Positions 34,735-46,969 of a DNA stretch of 64,000 nt are shown one piece after another. The notes under the pieces were generated by a model. That model did not search any database and was not told the origin of the DNA. It was given only the letters and a program-made list of their open reading frames with translations. Position 1 is the first letter of the stretch; each line of letters starts with the position of its first letter. A program made the position numbers and the translations under genes. The DNA is from Cycas panzhihuaensis (lineage: Eukaryota; Cycadophyta). The DNA lies in assembly GCA_023213395.1 (NCBI GenBank), contig CM041465.1, positions 216,139,741-216,203,740 on the forward strand, given 5' to 3'.

Positions 34735-35760
34735 AACAAAAATACAAGGAGAGAAAATTATTGATTTAACTAATGACTTGAATAGCTTCAAATAAGAGGT
34801 CACCAATAAATTTCACGATATCCTTATAAAATTAGATCTTGATGGCACTAAAGCAAAAATTCTTGGACATATCTAGTAGCTACTATAACCTCAACTCCAA
34901 AGCATAGGGACTTCCAATATGATAGGCAACCTGCCTCCCACTTTTTAAGGAAGCAATGCGCCTCCAAAAGGGTACCCATTAAGGCAGCTCTTTTTTAAGC
35001 ATAAAATTAGTATTCCTACCTTTGATCTAGATGTGAATAGATAGTGCACTCCAAGCTAGATTAATAAGTTAGAATCATACATCGCACTCCACTTAATGTT
35101 AGAGGAAGATCAACTATTATATGCCTCCAACCACTTAGATGGACATACCCACCATTGGTTTAATCAGTGGAAATGAAAATATCCCTCCCACCTAATATGG
35201 TCCCAACTCACAAGCTATTTCTTTGAACAATATGAGGACACTTGGAGTCAATCCTTTTTCACTCAATTTACATGGCTAAAACATACTACAATAGTGGAGG
35301 CCTTCACTAATGAATTCTAAGCTTTATATAATCACTTGCCACAAATCCAAAACTTGGATAAATAAATAGTGATCAATATTTATATGGCTAAACTCTAAGA
35401 TTGTATTTAGATAAGACTAAAGACAATGGTAATTCACTCCCTAAAGAAAGCCTTCAAGTAGGCTTGAGAAGCATAGGCCCAATTTATGGTTGATAAATCC
35501 TTGACTACTTAAAGGGCTAACCCTTAGTTTTCACATATTCAACAATCAAACTTTTAATAACTATGGTTTGATTTGACGATGTTATCCATCCTTAATCTAA
35601 CTTCAAACATCCCAGACCATGATAGGAAGATCCCACCTACCCATCTACTGATCGATAGAATAATAACTCATCCACTAAAAGAGTCCAAAATTTTCAAGCT
35701 AAAGTACAATATCAACTAATGGTTGATATCTATATATAGTACATAAAAAAATAGAATTCT
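34735..35760 (+). pseudogene. G1 gag
   Basis: The frame can be read across stops: FFKHKISIPTFDLD, then MLEEDQLLYASNHLDGHTHHWFNQWK, LIWSQLTSYFFEQYED and LPQIQNLDK. This is the capsid of Ty3/gypsy elements (PxFDGxDPxxW...AxxWWxxW...FxxxFxxRF). Stops are TAG or TAA where Gln or Trp is expected. There is no visible zinc knuckle. Confidence 0.75.
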
Positions 35761-36330
35761 AGGCACAACTATATTTACAATACATAATTCATGGTTTTTC
35801 ACATTGACCCATCCCTATCCCTTGACAAATCCTTTTATTATAATTTTGAACATGAGGATAATGACAAAATACATAAATACCCCATCTTAGACCCTCACCC
35901 TAAAGTATCCTTATCCATTGTTACTACCATGTCTTCTCCCAAACCCCTATGCATTAGAGCCATCCTTTATAAGATTCTAATATCAATCTTGATTGATGAT
36001 GTTGTGTTACTTAATTTCCTTGATATCTCTATAGCTTGATAACTTAACCTATATATAGTACCAAAAATTAACTTCCTCTATTCCCTGCTAGGGCACTAGA
36101 AGCTCTATTGCATTGGTGTTATTAAAAACCTCTAAGTCTAAATTGGCACCTACCTTTTGGTGTCATATTTCTATGCCTTATTGATAGAAGGGTTTGATGT
36201 TGTTTTGGGGATTCAATGGTTATAAACCTTAAGGACTTATAGTATAAATAACTCACCCACAAACCCTTTCATTATATTCAAGGACTAAATAGGTTAGAAT
36301 TACAAAATTTATGGGATATAGTTCCCTTCT
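35761..36330 (+). pseudogene. G1 protease
   Basis: ISILIDDVVLLNFLDIS corresponds to the gypsy protease signature VLVDSGATHNFI. The DSG active site reads DDV. Further on, EGFDVVLGIQWL is the conserved YDxILGxxWL flap region. Open for 82 codons, then stops. Confidence 0.75.
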
Positions 36331-37410
36331 AACTAAGTGGTCTCGCCAGAATGCATGAAATGGAATCTTTAATCTCACTTAGGATGCATAGTTCATCTTA
36401 ATAATATTAAGATCAAAATGTAAATTCACCCACATATCTAAGATGTCATGACCCAATATGAGTAGGTATTTATGCCTCTACTTACCACTATCCTACCTGA
36501 CCATGGTTTCTATCATATAATTAACCTCCAATCCATCACAACCCCATCCACCTAAGGCCTTACGATGACTCATACTTTTAAAAGAATGAAATTGAGAAAC
36601 TCATGACTAAACTCATAGACATTAGCATAATCCAACTGAGAAAGACTCCTATGTAACTTTAATTACCTTGGTCAGAAAGGATGGTTCCTTTGCCTTTGTA
36701 TTGATTATAGGGAACTTAATAAAATTACCATAAAAAATAAGTTCCCCACCCCACGCATAGGTGACATGCTAGACGAGATCCATGGCATGATTATTTTTTC
36801 TAAGTTAGACCTTTAGTCTAGTTACTACCAGAATCTAATTACCATAAGATAGTATTTTAGATACATCATGACCATTTTGAGTTTTGTGTAATGCTCTTCA
36901 GCCTTTGTAATGCCCTGGCAACTTTGTAGGCTCCCCTGAATAAAATTTTTGGCCTTTATCTCTAAAAATTCATCATAGCCTTCTTTGATGATATCCTCAT
37001 TTATAGTTTCTATCTCAACCATCATATTCAACACCTAGAACTTATTCTTCAAATATTACAAAACCAATAACTTTATGCAAAATTATCTAAGTGTAAGTTT
37101 AGGTAATTTGAACTCTAATACTTGGGGTATATCATATCACTTAAAGGGATATGCATGGATCTTGATAAAATATCTATCATTATAACTTGTCCAACACCAA
37201 CCTTCCTTACTAAAATCTGTGTATTCCTTAGCCTCATAGGATTCTATCATCATTTTGTGTATAATTATGCCTCCCTTACTATCCCCTTAATCAATCTCCT
37301 CTACAAAGTTGACTTCCAATGGTTGCCAGAAGCTGATAAAACTTTTTCTCATCTCAAGATCATAATAAACTCTACGCTAGTCCTTATTACTCTTAATTTC
37401 AACCAACCTT
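36331..37410 (+). pseudogene. G1 reverse transcriptase
   Basis: AFFDDILIYS is the catalytic Y/FxDD box (about 36975). Before it are the NALATLxAPLNKIF block and the PHP region. After it are LSKCKFR, YLGYIISLKGI and FLSLIGFYHHFVYNYASLTIPLINLLYK, then FQWLPEADKTFSHLK. These follow the gypsy order. One 97-codon frame (37122-37415) survives. Confidence 0.85.
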
Positions 37411-37800
37411 TCTAACTTGAATGCGATGCCTCTAGATTCAGCCTAGGTATAGTCCTAATACAAGAATCTCATCCCATTACATTTGAAAGCTAAAAATTAA
37501 AAGATCATGAGCTCTGTCTCTCCACATACCAGAAGGAGATGAAAGTTATTCTTCATATTATAGATAAATAATGATAATACCTCTTAGGATATAAATTTAC
37601 TATGCTTATAGATCATCATAACCTCCACAATCTATTGGATCAACTAGTTTTGCTTGAAGAATAAGCTAAGTGGGCTGACCATCTATAGGTCTTTGACTTC
37701 ACAATATCATATAAAAGAGGCAAAGATAATATAGTTGTGGATGCCCTTTCTCATCTGCACCTCAATACTAGTACTCCCAACCCCAACCTCTATGCTATAA
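37411..37800 (+). pseudogene. G1 RNase H
   Basis: LECDASRFSLGIVLIQE with HPITFES is the typical TDASxxGIGAVLxQ...PIAYxS block. STYQKEMKVILHI, GYKFTMLIDHHNL and FTISYKRGKDNIVVDALSHL then follow. Stops lie at Gln or Trp positions. Confidence 0.85.
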
Positions 37801-38800
37801 CTAAGGCCTAACCCCTTTGGCTTGATGAATTATAGGCTTAAAACTAGGCCCAACCTAGTTACATTAACTAGAATGAAAAATTTTCCACCCACAAAGATTG
37901 GTTAACTTTTAATAACCATTTACTCTTTTGAAATTGCATCTTCCTAAACCTATCCTCCTCTTTCATTCCTAGAATCTTAATAGAATACCACTCTTCTCCC
38001 CTCTGTGGCCTCCTAGGTTTTGATAAGACTTATTGACAAATCTATACTAATTTCTTTTAGCCCCATATGAAAACTACTATATTCACCTTCGCATTAGAGT
38101 ATGACACATGTCAGCAAAACAAAATCAATACCAAGCCCTTCTTAAACTTCTCCAACCATTAAATATTCTATAAGGTAAGTGGTAGGATATTGCCATAGAT
38201 TTTATAATGGGCTTACCCCCATCTACTAGGTTTAATTCTATTTGGATGGTCATCAATCAATTAACTAAGTATTCACACTTCCTCCTAGTTCATACCTCAT
38301 ATACGTCCTCTTGCCTTGTTGACTTATATGTTCAATTCATATTTTGCCTTCATAACTTTCCCTCGACTATCATTTATAACTGATACCTTAAGTTCACTAG
38401 CTCATTTTGGAAAGGACTCTTTAGAGATGTCGAAACCTCATTTAAAATGAGTTCTTCATACTACTCATAAACTGATAGCCAATTTGAGGTCTTAAAGAAA
38501 ACTCTAAAAACCTATATATATTATTTTGCCTGAGAATATTAAGCTAAATAGACTTCCTACCTTTCCTTGGCAAAGTACTGGTATACCTTATCTTGCCATT
38601 TAGCCATCAATATATCCCTTATTTTGGCCCTCTATGGCTACTATCCCCCTTCCTACCATACCTTAGCCATAAACTTTCAAATGACCTAAGTACAACAAAA
38701 GCTTTAAGACATGGACCAAATCCTCCATGCCCTTCGATAGAACCTGGCCTCTACCTGAAATTATATGAAGTAACTTACTGACTGCCACTAGTCTAATCAA
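37801..38800 (+). pseudogene. G1 integrase
   Basis: The zinc part shows HHSSPLCGLLGFDKTY and later YDTCQQNK (CxxCQxxK with its first Cys changed to Tyr). The core is weak. DFIMGLPPST (positions about 38195-38225) and WMVINQLTKYSHFL are readable in shifting frames, followed by the FITDTLSSLAHFGK region. The catalytic residues cannot be confirmed in a single frame. Confidence 0.75.
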
Positions 38801-39029
38801 TCCTTTAACATTGGGAATATAATATTCCTCTACCTACAACCTTATAGGAAATAGTCTCTTAGGTCTCATTAAGGTCATAAACTTAGCCTACAATATTATG
38901 ACCCTTATAAAGTCCTCCAAAAAATTGGTGAAGTTGCCCACACCCTTGAACTCCCTCCAAATAGCAATATCCATATTGCATTCCATGTCTCTTATCTAAA
39001 AAAATACCTAAGAGAAAAAATTATATCCC

Positions 39030-39205
39030 ATATGACCTTATCCATTCTTACCGATGAGCAAACACTTATAATCTTACTTGATAAAATCCTTGCTAGCCAC
39101 CAACACCACCTTTGGAATCATATTATTTCTAAGTATTTAGTAAAGTGGGTTAGTTGTGATGTAGATGAAGTAACTTATGAACCTGATGAGTTTGTCTAAT
39201 AGTAT
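39030..39205 (+). pseudogene. G1 chromodomain-like C-terminus
   Basis: ILASHQHHLWNHIISKYLVKW then VSCDVDEVTYEPDEFV corresponds to the consensus LVKWxGxxxxEATWEP of chromodomains at the integrase end of plant chromoviruses. The domain guides integration to methylated histone H3. It argues for a Tekay/Reina-type chromovirus, but the exact lineage is uncertain. Confidence 0.7.
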
Positions 39206-39240
39206 ACTCATCTTTAATGTTATGAGGACTAAGTATCTTA

Positions 39241-39261
39241 TGGGGGGTGGGGAGGGGGATT
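39241..39261 (+). other. G1 polypurine tract, G-rich
   Basis: TGGGGGGTGGGGAGGGGGAT directly precedes the 3' LTR start TATAACATAACCCC. Its G runs could form a quadruplex. Confidence 0.85.
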
Positions 39262-39626
39262 TATAACATAACCCCACTTTTACTAAGCACTAGTAAGTAA
39301 GAACTATCAAAGGGTTAATGATTGATGTTAATTATCAAGATTTGTGTACATGTCACTAAGCCATTTAATAAGATGTAAGGCTACTAGGTTCACCAATAGG
39401 ATCACAAGGAAGAAGTCCCTAACATGTCTATTTAAAGGGTCAAATATCACTTGTAAAAGGTTGTTGAGTATTATTATCTTTTGAAGAGAAAGTACTTTAG
39501 CACTCCCTTTATTGCTTAATTTATTTGTAATCTGTTTACATATTTTATTCTCAATAAGATGATATTTGGCTTCCATTTCTATTGATCTATATTTACAAGG
39601 TTGATTTTCTAAAAGGAAATGCTCTA
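39262..39626 (+). repeat. G1 3' LTR
   Basis: About 365 bp, TATAACATAACC to GCTCTA. It contains the uninterrupted site CAAAGGGTTAA that F occupies in the 5' LTR. Confidence 0.85.
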
Positions 39627-39631
39627 AATAC

Positions 39632-40304
39632 ATGAACTTTCACTATCAATACCTCTTTTCTATGATCTTTATAAGAGTTTTATCTTGTCTCCTTTGATGG
39701 CCAAGTGAAAATAACTTTATCAAACTTTAAGATGGTGATAATTACACTATTTATTACCATTGTAAGTTTATCTTAATAATTAAGAAATGAACATAATAGG
39801 GTAAGACACTTATCTTCTTTAGACATTATCAGCCCAACTAAAATAAGTCAGCTCACCATAGTGTTAAATACAATGAGGTGATCAACAATCACATCACTAT
39901 CATTCATCCTCAATGAAAATTATTTTTTTTGAGGAAATAATTTATTAACTAGGAACTTTATCTCATACAAAGACCCTAACTTATTACATATATCTTTGGT
40001 CATAGACTTTGAGAAAACATTTAATAATATCCTATCTAAAAGGAATAATCTTATGGAACTAGTTGCCTTTTTGTTAAGCTTATTTTAGTCTTTACTAGAC
40101 ATAGTCATAGGCTTTATTTCTACTACAATAATGTATTGATCCTTATCAATAAGGATATATTCTATCTTTAGCTTCAACAACATAAAGTTATAATCATTGA
40201 ACTTTTCAATCTTTATCTTTGAAGTACTTATAATAGTCTTGACATATAAGTTCACCAAATAAAGCTTCCACTCAATAAATGATTCCCACAAAACTAAAAC
40301 CCTA
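39632..40304 (-). pseudogene. E2 gag N-terminal part
   Basis: The minus strand reads STSKIKIEKFNDYNFMLLKLKIE (copia gag start), then LNKKATSSIRLFLLDRILLNV, MTKDICNKLGSLYEIK, VNKLFPQ, LRMNDSDVIVDHLIVFNTMVS and DKCLTLLCSF. These are UBN2 motifs. Stops are at Gln or Trp positions. The rest of gag lies left of G1, at 29317 and below. Confidence 0.8.
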
Positions 40305-40316
40305 GCTTTGATACAA
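40305..40316 (-). other. E2 primer-binding site
   Basis: The minus strand reads TTGTATCAAAGC next to the 5' LTR, a decayed TGGTATCAGAGC. Confidence 0.7.
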
Positions 40317-40317
40317 A

Positions 40318-40806
40318 TATAGAGAAAATAACTGAGAGGAATAATATAATAATAGAAATTGAAGTAATGTGGAAAGTAAATAAATAAATATAAGCACATC
40401 AATAGGGAACAACTAGAGATTTAAGTTTAAGCATAGACCATTTTATTTATTAGAGCAACAATTAAAGAATTACAAAGAGACCCTAACTCTCTTCCCATCT
40501 ACACATCCAATCTTTTTTTTTTTAACATGTGCTATTACAGAAGTATATATAGATATAATTCTATAAGATATTACCCCATGGTTTTACAAATATAATGGGC
40601 ATAAACCATGGTCTATAAAAGACTCCAATAAGATACTAAAAAAAATTTCTTAGGAGCTCATACCCTTGAATCGCCACTTGGGGGGCCATTGGTCCTCCAG
40701 ACCTCCCAATTGGGGGCTCTTTAATGGACCCCTAAACCTTACAAATGGGCTTAGGTGTAATGATTATACCTATGTAACACTTGTAAAGTATTCAATATAT
40801 CTAACA
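40318..40806 (-). repeat. E2 5' LTR
   Basis: 489 bp, plus-strand reading TATAGAGAAAATAACTGAG to TATCTAACA. It aligns with 25065-25490 and includes a GC-rich block around 40675-40745. Confidence 0.85.
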
Positions 40807-40811
40807 AAATA

Positions 40812-41521
40812 TATTTGGAAACGTTTTCTATCATGTGTGAATTATTTAACACCAATGTAATAAATGTAGTCATTTTCTTATTTATAGACACCTTTACTAG
40901 ATAGGATAATGATTAGTTTGGATCACTATCTTATATATTTATTACTCATTAGGATACCTTATTGAATTCCTTTAGGCCCAAGTACTTAAATTAGAGGTTT
41001 ATAGTTAAATTAGTTGAAGAATTTTTTGTGGTACAAAGATGTGGTGGAGAGACCATGAGGGAATATATATCTATATTTAATAAGATTTTGAATTTAATGG
41101 AACAAAATCATAAACCATTATCTATACCCCAAATGGAGTGGTTCATGGAAGGCTTACATTCTGACACTAGGTTTTTAATTGAATTTAAGACACTAAAAAA
41201 TATAGATAAAGCTAAAGCCACATTATAGGGCTCAGAAGAAATATTAATCAAGTTAAAGAAAGATGTATCTCCTTTTATAAATATCTACAAGAGGGAATAC
41301 CCAAAAATGAAAGATAATTTTGATCTATTAACACATTCTCTCTTTATGAGAATGAATGAAAAAAATTAGGATTAGAAGAAATAAGCCCAAGAATAAGAGA
41401 TTAGAAAGTTCATCATCCTTAAAGGATTAAAGGGTAAGCTATTAATAACTAATAATGAGATTAATCCTAATCCATTAGACTTCAAAAAATAAAATATAAT
41501 ATTTATATACCTCTTAAGTGA
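40812..41521 (+). pseudogene. Gypsy gag fragment G2, first part
   Basis: LVEEFFVVQRCGGETMREYISIFNKILN, then IPQMEWFMEGLHSDTRFLIEF, is the capsid C-terminal region of a Ty3/gypsy gag (FxxLxQxxMTVxEYxxxFxxL...FxxGLxxxIR). It is open for 66 codons from 41028. It continues degraded to 41521, where element K interrupts it. G2's upstream end was not found on the left of E2. Confidence 0.7.
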
Positions 41522-42015
41522 TGCTAAAATTTAGAATTTAAGTTTGATATCATGTTATGATATAGTAAATATATACCACAAAAATATAATTACTATAGTA
41601 AATGTACACATATAAAGCAATAAATATAAATCATAAAGTGTAAAGTAGATCAAGCATGCACCACAACAGAGATAATAAATTTAAATGTGAAAAATCTAGT
41701 GTGGAAAAGACCACAGAAGAAAGTGGAGTTGGGAGCTCCTTTTGGATATTACATCTCAAATTTAAAGGCATTTCTTAATCTCTTCTCAAATTCTCAAGTG
41801 GTGCACATATATTTTTATATTGATAGTCACCTTATAAGTAATCTATAATATCTTTTAAGTCTTTACATTATATAGTAGTATTTATATATGGATATGGTTG
41901 TATATCACATCTCTCAATGTATCTAATAAGTGGGATTGTGTATGTATTCACAACATTAATATTAAATATTATATATGTGAATAATAACATATTCTAACAT
42001 TCACATATTCTAATA
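41522..42015 (-). repeat. Element K 3' LTR
   Basis: About 494 bp. An extra copy of ACATATTCTAAYA lies at its inner end (41987-42015), so the boundary is ambiguous by about 17 bp. The adjoining minus-strand purines AATAGAGAA may be the remnant polypurine tract. Confidence 0.75.
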
Positions 42016-44369
42016 TTCTCTATTAATATTTAATGCCTTTAATCTTCAAGTCTTCATATTTATTAAATCTTGTAACCTATTTCAAAATGTAGTAAACATA
42101 TATCATGTTGTATCAATTTTTAACTTGTATTATGTATCATCCCCTGTAACATGTAATCAGTTAATCATCGTACTTATTTTAATCTCTAAAATATGCCTTA
42201 AAACTACTTGTTTTAATCATCTCAAAATTCTCTTTCTAATACAATCGGCAAGATAACAAATGAACTCTTTAGTGAAAATTTATGTTAAAAAATATATTAA
42301 TATGTCATAGAAAATATGTGATGCCTAAGAAAGTTGTTTAACCCCTTTTGCCTTGGTCCATTGGTCCCTTATTTTCTTTATATAACCTCATGTTGGTGGA
42401 TTTCAAATAAATTCTAAAATTAAATTCCAATTTAATTTGTTTTAATTTTAATTTTACAAAAAGATTCCAATTCACCTTATTGGAATTTAAAAATTTCCCC
42501 ATTATGGTTTAACCGTCAGTCACCTATTATCTGCACGTGACCTACCTACTAACATGAAGGGGCCTCGATGGATTTCAAACTAGATTCTAATTTAATTTAA
42601 TGTATAATATTAATTGTAAAAATAAATAAACTAAGGTAAAAAAAATTAAAACATACATGAACATTAAGTGATGAATAATGATGATTGTATTTTAATTTTT
42701 TGCATAAAAATTAGATCAAATCTCTATTTTTTAAAAATGAATTTATGAATTACTCCATGTAAAATCAAGATCTAGATGACAATTTTCTTAGGCAAATGAG
42801 GAAGTATATAGTAGAATGGAGGAGTGAGCTCACACACAATTGACCATAGATTGGATATCACATAGTGCTTCATAAAGTTAATAGCCAAAAAGGGAGATGT
42901 TTCATGATGATGCATGTTATACAGGTCCATAGTCTTTATAATGGAAGTCACTTAGTGCTAGGAAAAGATGTCATGATTATTTAAGGAGCTTCAATATAAG
43001 GGAAGACAAAGGAGGTATCACTTCATAGTCAACTACCTATACAGGTCACATAGGGTAACTTTATGTTGATATGGATTTGCTTGATTAGTTTATAGGTTTT
43101 TCATAGTGGATGTAATGATGCAAACATTTTATTTTTCATGTATAGTTGCTTGATAGGGTTTCCATAACTTAGGAGGAGATCACTTACTTAGAGGGTCAAG
43201 TACTCACCATGGAGAGGGAATTTCACACTCTTCATACCGTAAAACTTTACTCAGAGATGAATGGGTGGGGGGGGTGGGGGTTGTTCACTAGATAAAATGA
43301 TAAATAAGCTCAAAATGAAGAATAATAGATGAATAGTAAAAATGGTAATTTTGGTGTATATATAGAATATGTTCTATTTTTCACAAATGGAAATCACCAT
43401 TTCTTTCTATTTTGACAACTAAATCATTATCTATTAAAGATTTATCAACTAGTGCCATATTAATTTTTGATGCTCTTAAATATTTCATAATTCCCTTTAT
43501 ATTTCACATAGTTTAACCTTTAAATAATGTTTTCATTATATTCTCAACATAATAATATCTTAATAGACCTTTAATATTATTAAGTCTCTTTATTTTACTG
43601 TTGTTTACTATTTAACATACCTTATTTTGTTATCAATCATGTTGTTGTATACATACTGTATAAGTCCATTTTCATTGATGGGATTACTAACTTGTATATT
43701 TGCTTCATCATTTTTTGTTCCATCTCTTTACCATTTCTTGTTTCTTTTTCTTTATTCATTTTTCATTAATTTTATCATATCATGCACATCATTTAATAGC
43801 TAAACTACTATAAAAATACCATTAATTGGAAGAAAATCCACAAGATAAAGTGGATAAAAAATTCCTTAAATGAAAAATGGGTAAGAGAGATGTAAACACT
43901 TATCTTGTTACTGGTTATGAGGTTTTGTGAAATTCCCAATCTCACAAGTCTAAAACACTTCTAGAAGTGGGTAGCTTATATCAGTGAATTCAACTAGAAA
44001 CAATATGTTCCTTTTCACTTCACATCATTAGTGGACTTGATTCATACCTACATGTTCTCGAATGTGTATATAACATATTTAAATAATTGTCTACATAAAT
44101 TTAAATCAATATACCATCAATTTATTGCTTTCATTATGAGGCTTCATATATTTCTTACATGCAACTTTTATCTCTTGTATGTAAATCTTCATTAAATTAT
44201 TCTAGCCTACAAATCTAAGTCACATGTCATTGGCATAACTGCTATAATCAAATTTCTAGCTTATCAAATATAGCTCATAGTTGCCTCTTATACTAGCTCA
44301 TATATTAGCTCTGCAACTAGCGTACTAGCTCATATAGGCTTCTTGCTTACATAATATCTTTCATAACAT
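42016..44369. other. Element K internal region, non-coding
   Basis: 2.35 kb without supported ORFs. It contains a G-rich run at 43263-43281 (GGGTGGGGGGGGTGGGGG). The rest is AT-rich. Confidence 0.6.
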
Positions 44370-44382
44370 GGCTATGATATTA
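44370..44382 (-). other. Element K primer-binding site
   Basis: The minus strand reads TAATATCATAGCC next to the LTR, a decayed TGGTATCAGAGCC. Confidence 0.65.
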
Positions 44383-44882
44383 TATTAGAATTTAGAATTT
44401 AATCTTGATATCATGTTATAATATAATGAACATATGTAGTGAAAATATAACAAACATTTATATACAAGAATTATCATAAGGAATATACATATACACAGTA
44501 ATAAACATGAATCATAAACTATAATAAGCATGCATCATAAGAGAGATAATAGATTTATATATGAAAAACTTAGTGTAGGAAAAATATTAAGCGAAGGTAG
44601 AATTAGAAGCTCCTCTTAGATGTTAGAATAAGTACATCTCTAGATCAAAGAACTTTCTTAATCCTTTCTCAAGTTCTTAAGTGGTGTGTGTACATATTCA
44701 TATTAATAGTCACCTCATGAGTAACCTATAATATCTTTTTAGCTTTTACATTATCCAATAGTATTTGTACATGGATATGTGTGTATATCATATCTCTTAA
44801 TATATCCACTGAGTGGAGTTGTATATATATTTATAACATTAATATTATATATTATATATGTGAATAATCACATATTCTAACA
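44383..44882 (-). repeat. Element K 5' LTR
   Basis: 500 bp, colinear with 41522-42015, ending ATATTCTAACA before the TSD AGTGA. Confidence 0.85.
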
Positions 44883-45300
44883 AGTGATGTATATAGTTTG
44901 GAAGAGGTTATTACATCTGGATAAGTTCTCTTGAACTTAGATCTAGATGTGATAACTTACATAGGATATAAAGAATTTGATAAATAGGTTAATATTGAAA
45001 CTATTGATCATATAGTTATTACTAGAGATTAGTTGAATAAACAAAGAGGCTAAAGTGTTAAAAAATGTAGAGGTATAATTCCAAACCCTCATCCTAATAG
45101 TATTCCTAAGAATCCCAAAAGGAATAACCCCTTATCAAGACTCATAGAATCTAAGAATACTTAATCAACCTTAATGGTGTGACAATTTAAAACGTAAGAA
45201 CTTAGAGCCCTATGACATTATAAAAGATCTTCTAAAATATCAAAAAAAGATCATACTATACTAAGTAATAAAACTCATTGAATAGAAAATTTAGTTGATA
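44883..45300 (+). pseudogene. Gypsy gag fragment G2, second part
   Basis: It continues the G2 frame after K with DVYSLEEVITSG, and later IIPNPHPNSIPKNPKRNNPLSR. Assignment relies on the TSD-defined junction, because the fragment is too decayed to identify alone. Confidence 0.5.
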
Positions 45301-46960
45301 AAGGTACTATAATCTGAGTAATAACTTAGTGTGATTATAGTGAAAGGAGTACTAGAGTTCACTATGCTTCCCTTAAAATTACATAATACTCCTTTCTAAC
45401 TTTATGTGAAAATATATCATTTAGTCCTTCATAACTATATCATAGAAACAATTTTTATCCATAATATTATGCCTTTAACTATCTTGATAATACTTGGCCT
45501 TGATCATAATAGGGGTAATTAAAGCTATAATCTCTAAATTTAAAGTTTATACAAATTGTATGTGAGGTCAAAGATTTTGTGGTTTATCTAAATGCTTATC
45601 TAAAAATTTTAGTAATTATCTTAGTGATGGTAGTAGATATGTAACTAATTTATAATATATTATTAGGCAATGACCAACCATATAAGACTAGTGTTCTTCC
45701 TAGCATCTAATTGTCTAACACCACATTCCTAGTTAGGAAAGATCTAATCATTTTACCCTAAGAAGATAGGAATTTTAAACATATGTAGGGAAAGGATAAT
45801 CAATCTATTCACGCTTATGAACTAAGAGGAGTAATATACATTAAACATTCTTCAGTCATAGGGGAAAGTATGGCCATGGTCATGTAATATTATATATATT
45901 TAGTCTTAAGAAAAAAAAAGGTAGTAGCAGTTTTCTTATAAACTATTTTTATCTTAGCTACTTTCTACAACTTTCCAAAAATTATACAAAATAAGGAGGT
46001 TATTATAATTACTATATGTGACACCCTTACTAGAAAATTTCTAATTCTAATATAAAGATGTGATGCACAATGAATTTCATTAAATACCACAATGTGCAAG
46101 ATGTATATAAACTGATAAATTCAATAATAAGGAATCTCATAAATCAAGGTGTTACTATATCTCACAGGTTTGATATTTAGAATCTCGCATGAGCTTAAGT
46201 TGAGTTTGGAAAATCCCCTTCTATGAGGGTATACTGCAAGATGTGTATAACTTTATGAGGAGAAAATGTTAGAGTTACAATATTTTCAAATGTTGAGAAA
46301 TAATAAGTTGTAAGGCAAATACATAGACCAAATGCTAACTCTCATTAGGAAAGAAGAGATGATGCATGAAGCTAGAAAGACATCAAGAAACTACATGAGT
46401 CTTGCAAAGATAACTAACAACAATGCAACAATATGTTTAATAATTGATGTGTCCTATTTAACTCTTATGTATATAAACGTAATTTTTTGTGAAGTTAAAA
46501 ATTATGACCTAGTAATAAGAAATCATTAGTATAATGATGCATCTTGCAAGATATTTCATTTTAGGATCTTGTAAGACTACCTTTCTTAACCTCATATGAG
46601 CACAAATTAGTATCACAAAGTTAAATTCTCAAAGGATTTAAATAGGCACTAACAAGAACCCTAAGGACATTAAGAGTGTTTGATGCCAAGACTACACATA
46701 ACTTGCATATATATGACTAATAAAATTACATAAATCATGTGAGATAGACGATTACTATCTTATGAGAAATAATACTATAAATAAAAAAGTGGGTATAGAA
46801 TTTAAATTCTATAGGTTATAATCATTGATTTATGGTGTAATTATTCCACATGACACATATTAAAGAAACTACATTCAAAATTTATTAAAAATTATTACAA
46901 AGGATAATATATTGAAGTAGGATGCATGGAACATTCATCAATATGAAGTTATAATGAATA
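45301..46960. other. AT-rich degraded sequence
   Basis: Some plus-strand frames (for example NTTFLVRKDLIILP near 45720) may be gypsy remnants, but I cannot assign them. The 65-codon frame at 46332 has no recognisable family. Confidence 0.35.
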
Positions 46961-46969
46961 ATAATAAAA

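Larger units (their letters stand above)
29318..39626 (+). mobile_element. Gypsy element G1, chromovirus-like, nested in E2
   Basis: Plus-strand Ty3/gypsy element. Termini are TATAATATAACC (5') and CTCTA (3'). The flanks are AATAT (29313-29317) and AATAC (39627-39631), a TSD with one transition. It comprises a 5' LTR split by element F, PBS, leader, gag, protease, RT, RNase H, integrase, a chromodomain-like end, a G-rich PPT and a 3' LTR. RT precedes integrase, which defines gypsy. Own length is about 6.6 kb. Confidence 0.9.
25065..40806 (-). mobile_element. Copia element E2, minus strand, with nested insertions
   Basis: Bounded by a perfect TSD, AAATA (25060-25064 and 40807-40811). Its own sequence is 25065-27363, 27820-29317 and 39627-40806, about 5 kb. 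Within it are a solo LTR of its own family and gypsy G1. It shares family E with E3 and the solo LTRs. Domain order on the minus strand is LTR, PBS, gag, protease, integrase, RT, RNase H, PPT, LTR. It is heavily decayed. Confidence 0.9.
41522..44882 (-). mobile_element. Element K, non-autonomous LTR element
   Basis: 3361 bp with two LTRs in direct orientation and a perfect TSD, AGTGA (41517-41521 and 44883-44887). The LTRs begin TG/TATTAGAATTTAG and end CTAACA or CTAATA. The PBS beside the right LTR sets the minus orientation. The 2.4-kb internal region has no recognisable gag or pol, so it is a LARD-like or deletion derivative. Confidence 0.85.
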
